Shown here: piece after piece, positions 1 to 5,756 of the stretch | Layout of the letters: each line of letters opens with the position of its first letter | Numbering within the stretch: the first letter of the stretch is position 1 | NCBI GenBank assembly: GCA_002428045.1 | Contig: DIZZ01000114.1 | Location: forward strand, 1 to 8,453 | Source: Verrucomicrobia bacterium UBA6015 | GTDB lineage: Bacteria > Verrucomicrobiota > Kiritimatiellia > UBA8416 | Direction: 5' to 3' | DNA length: 8,453 nt | Program-made: the position numbers and the translations under genes | The notes under the pieces: model-generated | Seen by the model: only the letters and a program-made list of their open reading frames with translations | What the model was told of the DNA's origin: nothing | Databases searched by the model: none

Positions 1-131
1 TCAATCCAGCCATCCAGCGTGCGCCGGTAGCCGGGATTGCCGACATGCGCGCGGACCTCATGGCCCTCGTGATGCAGTCGGGCGCATAGGCTGGCCCCGC
101 CAAAGTCATCGGTTATAAAAAGAATTCGCAT
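1..131 (-). CDS. PurD-like (phosphoribosylamine-glycine ligase-like) protein, N-terminal fragment
   Basis: Only the first 43 codons lie in the window; the gene runs off the left edge. The protein begins MRILFITDDFGGASLCARL, continues HHEGHEVRAHV and then GYRRTLDGWI. A hydrophobic beta strand followed by an alternating helix with 'L..EGHEV' is the pattern of the N-terminal nucleotide-binding-like fold of PurD-type ATP-grasp ligases and of related 'glycine ligase-like' paralogues, which often carry a '..YRRTLDG..' stretch here. The ATP-grasp domain that would prove this lies outside the window. The ATG at 131-129 follows GGAGG at 138-134 by only two bases, a short spacing, and that SD sits inside a hairpin. 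Whether this is the purine-pathway enzyme or a paralogue with another substrate cannot be seen. It is transcribed away from the rest of the left block. Confidence 0.5.
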   Translation of the reverse strand, partial: MRILFITDDFGGASLCARLHHEGHEVRAHVGNPGYRRTLDGWI

Positions 132-134
132 AGC

Positions 135-153
135 CTCCGGTCCGAACCCGGAG
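135..153 (-). promoter_or_regulatory. Hairpin covering the Shine-Dalgarno of the leftward PurD-like gene
   Basis: CTCCGG at 135-140 pairs perfectly with CCGGAG at 148-153 around a 7-base loop. On the leftward transcript the 3' arm contains most of the GGAGG ribosome-binding site (138-134), immediately before the ATG at 131. Folding would mask the SD and lower initiation. Whether this is regulatory or incidental cannot be decided from the sequence. Confidence 0.4.
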
Positions 154-159
154 CCACAC

Positions 160-191
160 AAAAAAGAGGCGCGACTCCAAGTTCATGCCTC
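160..191 (-). terminator. Terminator-like hairpin in the leader of the leftward gene
   Basis: Read leftward, GAGGC (191-187) pairs with GCCTC (170-166) around a 16-base loop and is followed directly by six T (165-160). This is the layout of a small intrinsic terminator. It points toward the PurD-like gene, with its U tract ending about 28 bases before that gene's ATG. It is therefore either an attenuator in the leader or the end of a former upstream gene that has been displaced. The stem is only 5 bp with a large loop, so it would be weak. Confidence 0.4.
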
Positions 192-307
192 GACCGAAGG
201 GCTAGCACACCCCATTACCGAAACACAAAGCAGGGAGCCGCGCCCACAGGGGGCGCGGTCCCGCTCAGGTCGTTTCGGTAATTTTGAAAAGTGCTAGTTT
301 TCGGTCG
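191..307. repeat. 117-bp layered imperfect palindrome (cruciform or structured RNA)
   Basis: Four nested pairs of arms share one centre. CGACCGAA (191-198) pairs with TTCGGTCG (300-307). CTAGCAC (202-208) pairs with GTGCTAG (291-297). ATTACCGAAAC (214-224) pairs with GTTTCGGTAAT (272-282). GGGA plus CCGCGCCC (233-236, 238-245) pairs with GGGCGCGG plus TCCC (251-262), leaving base 237 bulged and a 5-base loop (246-250). The unpaired internal segments differ on the two sides. The motif ACCGAAA or its complement recurs four times. The element fills the spacer between divergent genes. There is no T run beyond either end, so it is not itself an intrinsic terminator, and no obvious target-site duplication flanks it. 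It could be a MITE-like element, a recombination site, a structured RNA or a multi-site operator. Confidence 0.75.
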
Positions 308-319
308 AAACGATACTGC

Positions 320-342
320 GCGTTAACGCATTAAATTATAAA
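320..342 (+). promoter_or_regulatory. Possible promoter with palindromic operator for the three-gene block
   Basis: GCGTTAACGC at 320-329 is a perfect 10-bp palindrome. It lies just upstream of TATAAA (337-342), a good match to a -10 box in an AT-rich stretch. No convincing -35 hexamer is present at 16-18 bases, so this is a weak call. If the promoter is real, the palindrome would sit between the -35 and -10 regions, a typical repressor site, and the leader to the first gene (511) would be about 160 bases. Confidence 0.25.
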
Positions 343-510
343 AATGTCTGTCTCTACAAAATCCTCTCCATCCTCCTTGAACTCATTGCGGTGCAAATTA
401 CCACCGTTCAGGCGCAGGCGTCTAGCCTGAAATTGACCGCGCAGAATTTTTCAGCACAAGAAATGCTTTGATATTGATTTGTCCATGAAGTTTCAGCATA
501 TTTCGAGGGC
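343..510. other. Untranslated spacer before the three-gene block
   Basis: No gene is convincing here. It holds a 28-codon ORF (344-430, Ser-rich start, RRRR near the end) without a ribosome-binding site. It also has a tandem CAGGCG (409-420) and a small hairpin CAGGC/GCCTG (415-419 with 425-429). TTGACC (433-438) could be a -35 element, but no good -10 follows at the right distance. Confidence 0.4.
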
Positions 511-1320
511 ATGGGTACTATCAAATATCGCAAACCGCCGATTACAGAGCGCGCCGTCTCTTTCGGGTTTACGCTTCCCGAGGAAGATTTCCAGCGAAAA
601 ATATCCTCATGGAGCGATATTGTCCGGGATGTTTTTCCTCATTCCAAGATTGCCAACCAGTGGCAAATATCAATTGCCGATAAGGACGGGGTGCCCTTCA
701 TCCCGAAAGAGAACCAAAAATTCACTACTAAATACCAGTTTTGGGAAGGGAATAACAAAAGGTGGGACCATGGCATTCAGGTATGGAGCGATCGAGTCAC
801 ATTCAATCTGATTGGCGGATTGCAATCACCGCGAACCTACGAAGACTTGAAGCTTTTTCATGACGAGTGGCTTCCCCGCTGGGCAGATTATTTTTGTGTC
901 ACGGAACTTCATGGAGCAACCCTTGAATATGTCAACCTCTTGACGGAATCGACCATACCTTCCTTTTGTAAAGACGAGCGGATAAGCATCGGGCAAATTC
1001 TTTCGGCCTTTGTAACCCCCGGACCTATCAAGGCTCTCGTTCCTCCCTTCTCGTTTGACATGAACTTCGAGGATCAACGGCACGAAGTCCCGATTCGGTT
1101 TCATGCAGGACTCAGCACAATACCAAACCCCAAGATCAGCCTTAAGCTTTTATTTCGGGCATCCACGGAGGTGTTGGGTCGAAAGATTAGCATTGACCAT
1201 GTTCAACAGGAGATAGACACTTGTCATGCTGTGATTCTTGAAGAATTCGAGGCGTTTTTCACAACGGAAGCAAAAAACTCATTTGAGCCATATGATGCTG
1301 ACACTACAAAACACGAATAA
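511..1320 (+). CDS. TIGR04255-family-like protein of unknown function
   Basis: The product is 269 aa, cytoplasmic, with no signal peptide or membrane segment. The order of motifs recalls the sporadically distributed TIGR04255 family: an N-terminal 'PPITERAVSFGF' strand, a middle 'RTYEDLKLFHDEWLPRW', then 'LHGATLEYVNLL' (the usual 'R..LRYVN.I' position) and a C-terminal helix 'HAVILEEFEAFFTTEAK..FEP'. The length is close to the usual size of about 250 aa. No function is established for the family, and I see no catalytic motif. ATG 511 is the only in-frame ATG near the 5' end; GAGGG lies just one base before it, so initiation by this SD would be poor. The 3' end overlaps the next gene by 29 nt. 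The gene is AT-richer than the flanking genes, which suggests transfer. The family call is from memory of motif order, not from a profile search. Confidence 0.6.
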   Translation: MGTIKYRKPPITERAVSFGFTLPEEDFQRKISSWSDIVRDVFPHSKIANQWQISIADKDGVPFIPKENQKFTTKYQFWEGNNKRWDHGIQVWSDRVTFNLIGGLQSPRTYEDLKLFHDEWLPRWADYFCVTELHGATLEYVNLLTESTIPSFCKDERISIGQILSAFVTPGPIKALVPPFSFDMNFEDQRHEVPIRFHAGLSTIPNPKISLKLLFRASTEVLGRKISIDHVQQEIDTCHAVILEEFEAFFTTEAKNSFEPYDADTTKHE

Positions 1321-1954
1321 TACAGTTCAAAGCAGTGCTATTCACGACGCAGAGCACCCATCGATGATATGCGAAGTGAGCAGAGGAGATTTTGAACAAC
1401 CACAGGCAGTGGCAATTCAAAGAAAATTCTTCTCTTATGCAGGACAGGATCTTCGGCTGGACACCGAGCTAGAGGCTGATTTTTTCCTGCAAGCTGGCGT
1501 TGCGCAGATAAGAGGGTGGGGCATTGAGATGCAGCATGGCGTGAATAATTTCAACCTTGATCGTGAGATTATCCGGAAGTTCCTTACCCTGTTTAGCAAG
1601 GCAACGACGGATACACTAACCGGTGTCGAACGCGAGCAGTGGGCATTTATTATTGATCAGGTTGATTATCAACGGTTTTGCACCGAGAGAAGCCCGGCTG
1701 TATACGTTGAAGGTACGCTTGCGAGTCGTGATCGGAATGGCTGGCGGGTTGTTTGGCATGACGGCTCGGAACAGTTGGTTGCGACTGCTGTCGGACAACC
1801 TCTTTCGTTGCTTAACCCAGGAGAGATGTTCTGCGCGATGGTTAAGTTTGGCCAGAATCGTGAGCCTCAAAAGATAGATCAACTCACGTTTCTTGTTGAG
1901 CCGACGAAAATCAATAGTGACCTGTGGGAATCATGGACAACGAGCGACTCATAA
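1292..1954 (+). CDS. Unrecognised 220-aa protein, middle gene of the three-gene block
   Basis: I do not recognise this protein. ATG 1292 (or the adjacent ATG 1295) lies inside the end of the TIGR04255-like gene, which fits translational coupling. An upstream in-frame ATG at 1238 is less likely because it would extend the overlap to 83 nt with a basic, low-complexity leader. The product is soluble. It has a hydrophilic start, a helical middle ('DREIIRKFLTLFSKATTDTLTGVEREQW' region, about residues 90-117), and a C-terminal third rich in beta-strand pattern ('SPAVYVEGTLASRDRNGWRV', then 'LLNPGEMFCAMVKFG'), which could be a small beta barrel. No catalytic motif is evident. Its last 22 nt overlap the start of the MBL gene. 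It is likely to work with its two neighbours, perhaps as an adaptor, but that rests only on gene order. Confidence 0.7.
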   Translation: MMLTLQNTNNTVQSSAIHDAEHPSMICEVSRGDFEQPQAVAIQRKFFSYAGQDLRLDTELEADFFLQAGVAQIRGWGIEMQHGVNNFNLDREIIRKFLTLFSKATTDTLTGVEREQWAFIIDQVDYQRFCTERSPAVYVEGTLASRDRNGWRVVWHDGSEQLVATAVGQPLSLLNPGEMFCAMVKFGQNREPQKIDQLTFLVEPTKINSDLWESWTTSDS

Positions 1955-2898
1955 TTGATTTCTGGGACGTTGGACAGGGTGACTGTTCGGTTATTCATCT
2001 TCCCGATGACGAGTTAATCCTGATCGATGTAGGTCCCTTAGGCTCGCCAGTAGTTGATTGGCTGGCAAATCACCCTCATTTGCGTATTCGATCCATTATT
2101 CTGACGCACAACGATAGGGATCATGCTGGTGCGCTTACATCACTAGTTCATTGCTGCACCGGAAGAATCGGTACGCTTTACGTAATGGCTGACCGTAACG
2201 TTAAAACCCCGGCATTTCAGCACCTTTATAGAGCCGCTAATGCTGCATACCAAAAAGGCGGAATAGCCCACATCCAGCGGCTCGAAGCCCCGCATACGCT
2301 CTGGAGTTCATGCACCGGGTGCCTGCGTTTGGATGTCAAACATCCGACCATGACCGCAAACGTGCTGGCTAAAAGCGCAAACGAGACATCTGCGGTTATC
2401 GTTTTGTCCTCGGCACAAGGTGAATCTGTTGTCTGGGCAGGAGACACGTCCATGACCAATGTTGCCGCCGTGGCAGCCAATAAAAATACAGTCGCGATGC
2501 TTGGCCCGCATCATGGTGCTCCCGAGGACAGGAAACAACCGCAGTTTGCGGAGCATCTCACAAAAGTCAGTCCGGGCATGGTCATTGCCTCCGTAGGCTC
2601 ACATAATCAGTATGGGCATCCTTGCGTAGGTTTCGTAAGGCGTGTACGCAAAAACGGTGCGCGATTCTTATGTACACAAATTACAAAACACTGCGAACAA
2701 CCAAAACGTCTACAACATGTATTTAAAGGAGCCGCATGGTTGGGACTGCCTCAGAATTCAACGGGCTTTTCATGTCGGGGCCCCGTACGTCTGGCATTCA
2801 ATGGCCATAGTTTTGTCTCAGATACTATTGCCAACCAAAAACATAAATCGGCCTTGCAGAATGTCTCAAAACCAAAATGTATGCCTGATGCTGATTAA
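1933..2898 (+). CDS. Metallo-beta-lactamase-fold hydrolase, ComEC/Rec2-like soluble type
   Basis: The 321-aa product has the metal-binding pattern of the family. It starts with FWDVGQGDCSVIHL and ILIDVG (residues 10-34). The core motif THNDRDH follows, with H59, D61, D63 and H64. WAGD has the bridging-type Asp at 171, GPHHGAP has H193 and H194, and GSHNQYGHP has H229. This matches the MBL domain of ComEC, where the usual motif is S/T-H-x-D-x-D-H, but without the membrane channel part. The protein is therefore a soluble hydrolase, likely acting on a phosphodiester, nucleic acid or nucleotide; the substrate is unknown. The C-terminal ~80 residues carry several Cys (CTQITKHC, SCRG), which is common in stand-alone members. 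ATG 1933 is preferred over GTG 1924 because GGGA precedes it and family members start close to the first strand. It overlaps the previous gene by 22 nt. No clear terminator follows. Confidence 0.85.
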   Translation: MDNERLIIDFWDVGQGDCSVIHLPDDELILIDVGPLGSPVVDWLANHPHLRIRSIILTHNDRDHAGALTSLVHCCTGRIGTLYVMADRNVKTPAFQHLYRAANAAYQKGGIAHIQRLEAPHTLWSSCTGCLRLDVKHPTMTANVLAKSANETSAVIVLSSAQGESVVWAGDTSMTNVAAVAANKNTVAMLGPHHGAPEDRKQPQFAEHLTKVSPGMVIASVGSHNQYGHPCVGFVRRVRKNGARFLCTQITKHCEQPKRLQHVFKGAAWLGLPQNSTGFSCRGPVRLAFNGHSFVSDTIANQKHKSALQNVSKPKCMPDAD

Positions 2899-2965
2899 AT
2901 GCACTCAACATTTCAAGCGTGCAATTCGGCAACAACCAATAATCGACCTATAAGATGATTCCATT

Positions 2966-3488
2966 TTGACAAAAGCTAACGGATACATCACCGGCATCTA
3001 TAATTACTGCGACTACTGGTGCGAGCGGTGCGCGTTCACCAAGCGCTGCCGCAACTACATGACGGATCGTGAGCTGGAGCTGGAGATGGCGGCCGCTGAC
3101 GCCATCAAGCCCGAACCCGACGATGTCACGAATGCGGACTTCTGGAATCATATCGCCCGGAAGGTCCACGAAACGGCGGCATTCGGCAAGGCGGAAGACT
3201 GGCACAACTCGATTCCGGATGAGGATGACTTCGAGATCGATCCGGCGTGGCAGGCCCGCGAGGAGGCCACAAGCGCGGCCGTGCGGTCGCATCCGCTGGT
3301 GCGCCTGGCGTACGCGTTCCATCGGGGCCTGGCTGCGGTTGCGCGAAATCCTTTCGGGACAAGAGGATTCCATTCTCGGGTTGCTGGCGCTATTGGACCG
3401 TATGCAGCGGGGCGTCCACGCCGCCCTGCCCGGCGCAAAAGCCTTCTTCCGCCCCGGCTTCGACGGCGAACCGCCAGAGGATGATTGA
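2966..3488 (+). pseudogene. Broken gene for a Cys-cluster (CX3CX2CX5C) hypothetical protein
   Basis: The first part (2966 to about 3320) encodes TKANGYITGIYNYCDYW and then CERCAFTKRC. Together these give a C-x3-C-x2-C-x5-C cluster of the sort that binds zinc or an Fe-S centre, followed by an acidic helical region ending HPLVRLAYAF. The same frame then turns into Arg/Pro-rich sequence typical of a wrong frame. The next frame on the same strand continues sensibly: RSIGAWLRLREIL, GQEDSILGLLALLDRMQ, and AFFRPGFDGEPPEDD to a stop at 3488. The two parts look like the head and tail of one protein, with a frame change near 3310-3335. From memory, relatives are longer and have a middle segment between these parts, so an internal deletion is likely. 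The start is also doubtful: only TTG at 2966 is available, right where AT-rich sequence gives way to GC-rich. It lies 6 nt before the amidotransferase gene, so they may once have been co-transcribed. Confidence 0.65.
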
Positions 3489-3494
3489 GCCGTT

Positions 3495-4211
3495 ATGAAC
3501 GCCCATTATTTCCAGCATGTACCATTCGAGGGGCTAGGCAGCATGGAGGTCTGGCTGCGCGAGGCGGGGTATGAAACCGGTGTGACTCGCTGGTATTCGG
3601 GCGATTTTCCGCCGGATCCGGCGGAAATCGATCTGCTGATCGTGATGGGCGGACCGATGAGCGTCAACGATGAGAACATCTATCCCTGGCTGGTGGCGGA
3701 AAAGGCGTACATACGGCGCTGGATCCTCGCCGACCGCCCGTTGCTGGGCGTCTGCCTCGGCGCACAGTTGATCGCCAGCTCCCTCGGAGCGCGGGTCTAC
3801 CCGAATGCCGTCAAGGAAATCGGCTGGTTTCCGGTGACGGCGGTCACGCCGCTTCCGGAGCAAGCCTTCCGCTTTCCGCCCGAACAAACCGTATTCCATT
3901 GGCACGGGGAAACGTTCGACTTGCCGCCCGGAGCGATCCATCTGGCGCGTAGCGCGGGTTGCGAGCATCAGGCATTCCAGATTGGCCGCTACGTCATCGG
4001 CCTGCAATTCCACCTCGAAACCACCCCCGAAACCGTTGCCGCCCTGATCACCCATTGCCGCAACGAGCTGATATCCGCTCCGTATGTGCAGGACGAAGCC
4101 ACCCTGCTGGCCGCGCCGCCGGAAGCCTACCGAGCCATCAACACCCTCATGGCCCGCCTTCTCACGCACATCACCTCGCGATTTGAGAATCCACATGCTG
4201 CATTATCATGA
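3495..4211 (+). CDS. Class I glutamine amidotransferase (GMP synthase-like GATase1)
   Basis: The 238-aa product is a stand-alone GATase1 domain. It has the oxyanion motif LLIVMGGPMSV, the nucleophile elbow GVCLGAQL with C87, and the C-terminal GLQFHLE with H173 and E175, so the Cys-His-Glu triad for glutamine hydrolysis is complete. Family members release ammonia from glutamine for a partner synthetase or act as gamma-glutamyl hydrolases; no partner is encoded next to it. The length is typical of the short 'GMP synthase-like' paralogues rather than guaA, which has an extra ATP-pyrophosphatase domain. ATG 3495 lies 6 nt after the broken Cys-cluster gene, with no strong SD (a weak TTGAG at 3485-3489), which suggests translational coupling to that gene in the past. 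An unusual 22-bp palindrome lies inside the 5' part of the coding region. The protein is soluble and cytoplasmic. Confidence 0.88.
   Translation: MNAHYFQHVPFEGLGSMEVWLREAGYETGVTRWYSGDFPPDPAEIDLLIVMGGPMSVNDENIYPWLVAEKAYIRRWILADRPLLGVCLGAQLIASSLGARVYPNAVKEIGWFPVTAVTPLPEQAFRFPPEQTVFHWHGETFDLPPGAIHLARSAGCEHQAFQIGRYVIGLQFHLETTPETVAALITHCRNELISAPYVQDEATLLAAPPEAYRAINTLMARLLTHITSRFENPHAALS
3606..3627. repeat. Perfect 22-bp palindrome inside the amidotransferase gene
   Basis: TTTCCGCC (3606-3613), GGATCC (3614-3619) and GGCGGAAA (3620-3627) form an uninterrupted self-complementary sequence. With one bulged T the pairing extends through CGAT (3602-3605) and ATCG (3627-3630). It encodes the loop FPPDPAEI before the first conserved strand. 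It may be chance in a GC-rich Pro/Asp stretch. Confidence 0.7.
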
Positions 4212-4244
4212 AGCGTAACGGCCTCACCCGATGCAAATCATGAC

Positions 4245-4287
4245 TTGAATATTATGCTTCATTACATTATGTTAATCTGCATAATGT
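4245..4287 (+). promoter_or_regulatory. Possible promoter and inverted-repeat operator before the AAA ATPase
   Basis: The spacer 4212-4306 is AT-rich compared with both neighbours. TTGAAT (4245-4250) and TATGTT (4268-4273) sit 17 bases apart as a plausible -35/-10 pair. ACATTATG (4264-4271) and CATAATGT (4280-4287) form a perfect 8-bp inverted repeat with an 8-base gap, overlapping the -10 and the likely start site. A further half-site-like ATTATGC occurs at 4251-4257. This layout suits repression, with the ATPase transcribed on its own, but no regulator is identified. Confidence 0.4.
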
Positions 4288-4306
4288 TTAAAGAATGGAG
4301 TGCCGT

Positions 4307-5728
4307 ATGAATTTCATCAATCGCCTCGACGAAATGAACCGCTTGCTGCAAGTCGTTGCGCAGAGTCGTCCGGCTCTTGTGGTCATATGGGGCAGGCGAC
4401 GATTCGGTAAAAGCCGGTTGCTGACCGAATGGTGCCGGAAGGTGAATGGCACATACTGGGTAGCGGACGAGTCTGCTCCGGCCATTCAACGCCGGTATCT
4501 GGCAGAGGAATTGTCTGCCGTTTTTCCTGGGTTTGCTGATGTTTCCTACCCCGATTGGTCGGTTTTGTTAAAACGCCTGGCAAGTGAAGCGCGACAAGTC
4601 AACTGGCATGGACCTCTCGTCCTGGACGAGTTCCCATATCTGGTTTCCGGTGCGCCGGAATTACCGAGCGTTCTGCAGAAATGGATTGACCGTGAAAAAC
4701 GTGAAGGCGGCATCGTGCTCGCCCTTTCCGGGTCTAGCCAGCGGATGATGCTCGATAGCGTTCTCAACAGTAACGCCCCGCTTTATGGACGTGCAGACGA
4801 ATTGTTCAAACTTGAGCCCCTGCTGCCAGGCTATATTGGCGAGGCTACATCCCTTTCCGATCCGCAATCCCTGCTTGATTTCTATACCTGCTGGGGCGGG
4901 GTTGCGCGGTACTGGGAACTTGCACAGCCTTTTAAGGGGAACTTCAGGGAGGCATTGGACGAGCGGGTGTTATCACCGCTCGGCGTCTTACACGATGAAG
5001 TCAATCGCCTCCTGCGGGAAGAAACGCCCTCCGCCATGCCGTTACGCCCCATTATGGATGCAATCGGACTGGGAGCCCACCGGACATCGGAAATCGCGGC
5101 ACGACTGCAAATACCGGCAACCTCATTGTCGCGCAGTCTTACACAACTTCAGCAACTGGGCTATATACGCCGGGAAATCCCTTATGGTGAAAACGAGAAA
5201 AGCAGCAAGAAAGCCCTGTACCGTCTATCGGATCCTTTCCTTCGCCTTTGGTTCAAAGTGGTGGCTCCACATCGCGGAATATTGCAAACGGCATCCAAAC
5301 CCGTTCGCATAAAGTGGCTGGAAAATAACTGGCCCGGGTTGCGCGCTCAAGCCTGGGAGGAACTTTGCCAGATGGCGATTCCGTATCTCCGGCTTTTCCA
5401 GCGGGAATGGCAACCGGCGGGCCGCTACTGGGCGGGAAACCAAAGCGAATGGGATGTGGTATGCAAGTCGCTGGATGACGACATCCTGATTCTGGGCGAA
5501 TGCAAAAGTCTCGCGCACCCTGCCACAAGAAAGGACATCGATAAGACCATTCGAGCCTTAATGGCCAAGACGGTGCCGGACAGCATCGGCCGCATGCGGC
5601 AACACGAGTATGTCATTTTTGTACCGGAACATGACCAGAACGCCGGACCATTACCCGAAAACATCCATATTGTGGACGGGCAACACGTTTTCCGTGCGCT
5701 GGTAGCGCCGCATGAACTAATTGGATGA
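4307..5728 (+). CDS. AAA-type ATPase with DUF234-like PD-(D/E)XK C-terminal domain
   Basis: The 473-aa product fits the 'ATP-binding protein' family with an archaeal-type ATPase domain followed by DUF234. It starts MNFINRLDEMNRLLQ, the usual 'F.NR..El..L' opening. Walker A is GRRRFGKS (29-36). Walker B is LVLDEFPYL with D107 and E108. A sensor-like strand LALSGSSQRMM follows, then the family signature 'DFYTCWGGVARYWEL'. A winged-helix region around 'TSEIAARLQIPATSLSRSLTQLQQLGYI' would bind DNA. The C-terminal part has EWD (381-383) and GECK (E398, K400), the D-x(n)-ExK pattern of a restriction-nuclease-like fold. ATG 4307 is preferred to ATG 4295 because GGAG (4297-4300) lies six bases before it. 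Many relatives are accessory genes and their role is unknown. The enzyme looks intact. It lies between an amidotransferase and a truncated transporter, consistent with an insertion. Confidence 0.88.
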   Translation: MNFINRLDEMNRLLQVVAQSRPALVVIWGRRRFGKSRLLTEWCRKVNGTYWVADESAPAIQRRYLAEELSAVFPGFADVSYPDWSVLLKRLASEARQVNWHGPLVLDEFPYLVSGAPELPSVLQKWIDREKREGGIVLALSGSSQRMMLDSVLNSNAPLYGRADELFKLEPLLPGYIGEATSLSDPQSLLDFYTCWGGVARYWELAQPFKGNFREALDERVLSPLGVLHDEVNRLLREETPSAMPLRPIMDAIGLGAHRTSEIAARLQIPATSLSRSLTQLQQLGYIRREIPYGENEKSSKKALYRLSDPFLRLWFKVVAPHRGILQTASKPVRIKWLENNWPGLRAQAWEELCQMAIPYLRLFQREWQPAGRYWAGNQSEWDVVCKSLDDDILILGECKSLAHPATRKDIDKTIRALMAKTVPDSIGRMRQHEYVIFVPEHDQNAGPLPENIHIVDGQHVFRALVAPHELIG

Positions 5729-5756
5729 AATACCGGAAATAAAAAGAGGATTCCCA

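Noticed and set aside
191..307. Integron attC site or retron RNA
   Set aside because: No RYYYAAC/GTTRRRY core sites, integrase, cassette array or reverse transcriptase is present. The nested fold alone is not enough.
344..430. 28-codon ORF in the left spacer (Ser-rich start, Arg-rich end)
   Set aside because: There is no ribosome-binding site before it and no known leader-peptide pattern, so it may be chance. It is recorded because a TATAAA lies just upstream.
479..811. 110-codon frame overlapping the start of the TIGR04255-like gene
   Set aside because: It lies in another frame of the same strand, with no domain and a composition unlike a real protein, while the 511 frame matches a family.
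2900..2923. Hairpin TGCAC/GTGCA just after the MBL gene as a terminator
   Set aside because: The stem is only 5 bp with a 14-base loop and no T run follows, so it is not credible as an intrinsic terminator.
3534..4196. Leftward 220-codon frame opposite the amidotransferase
   Set aside because: The amidotransferase on the plus strand has all its catalytic residues; the antisense product is low-complexity and has no recognisable motif.
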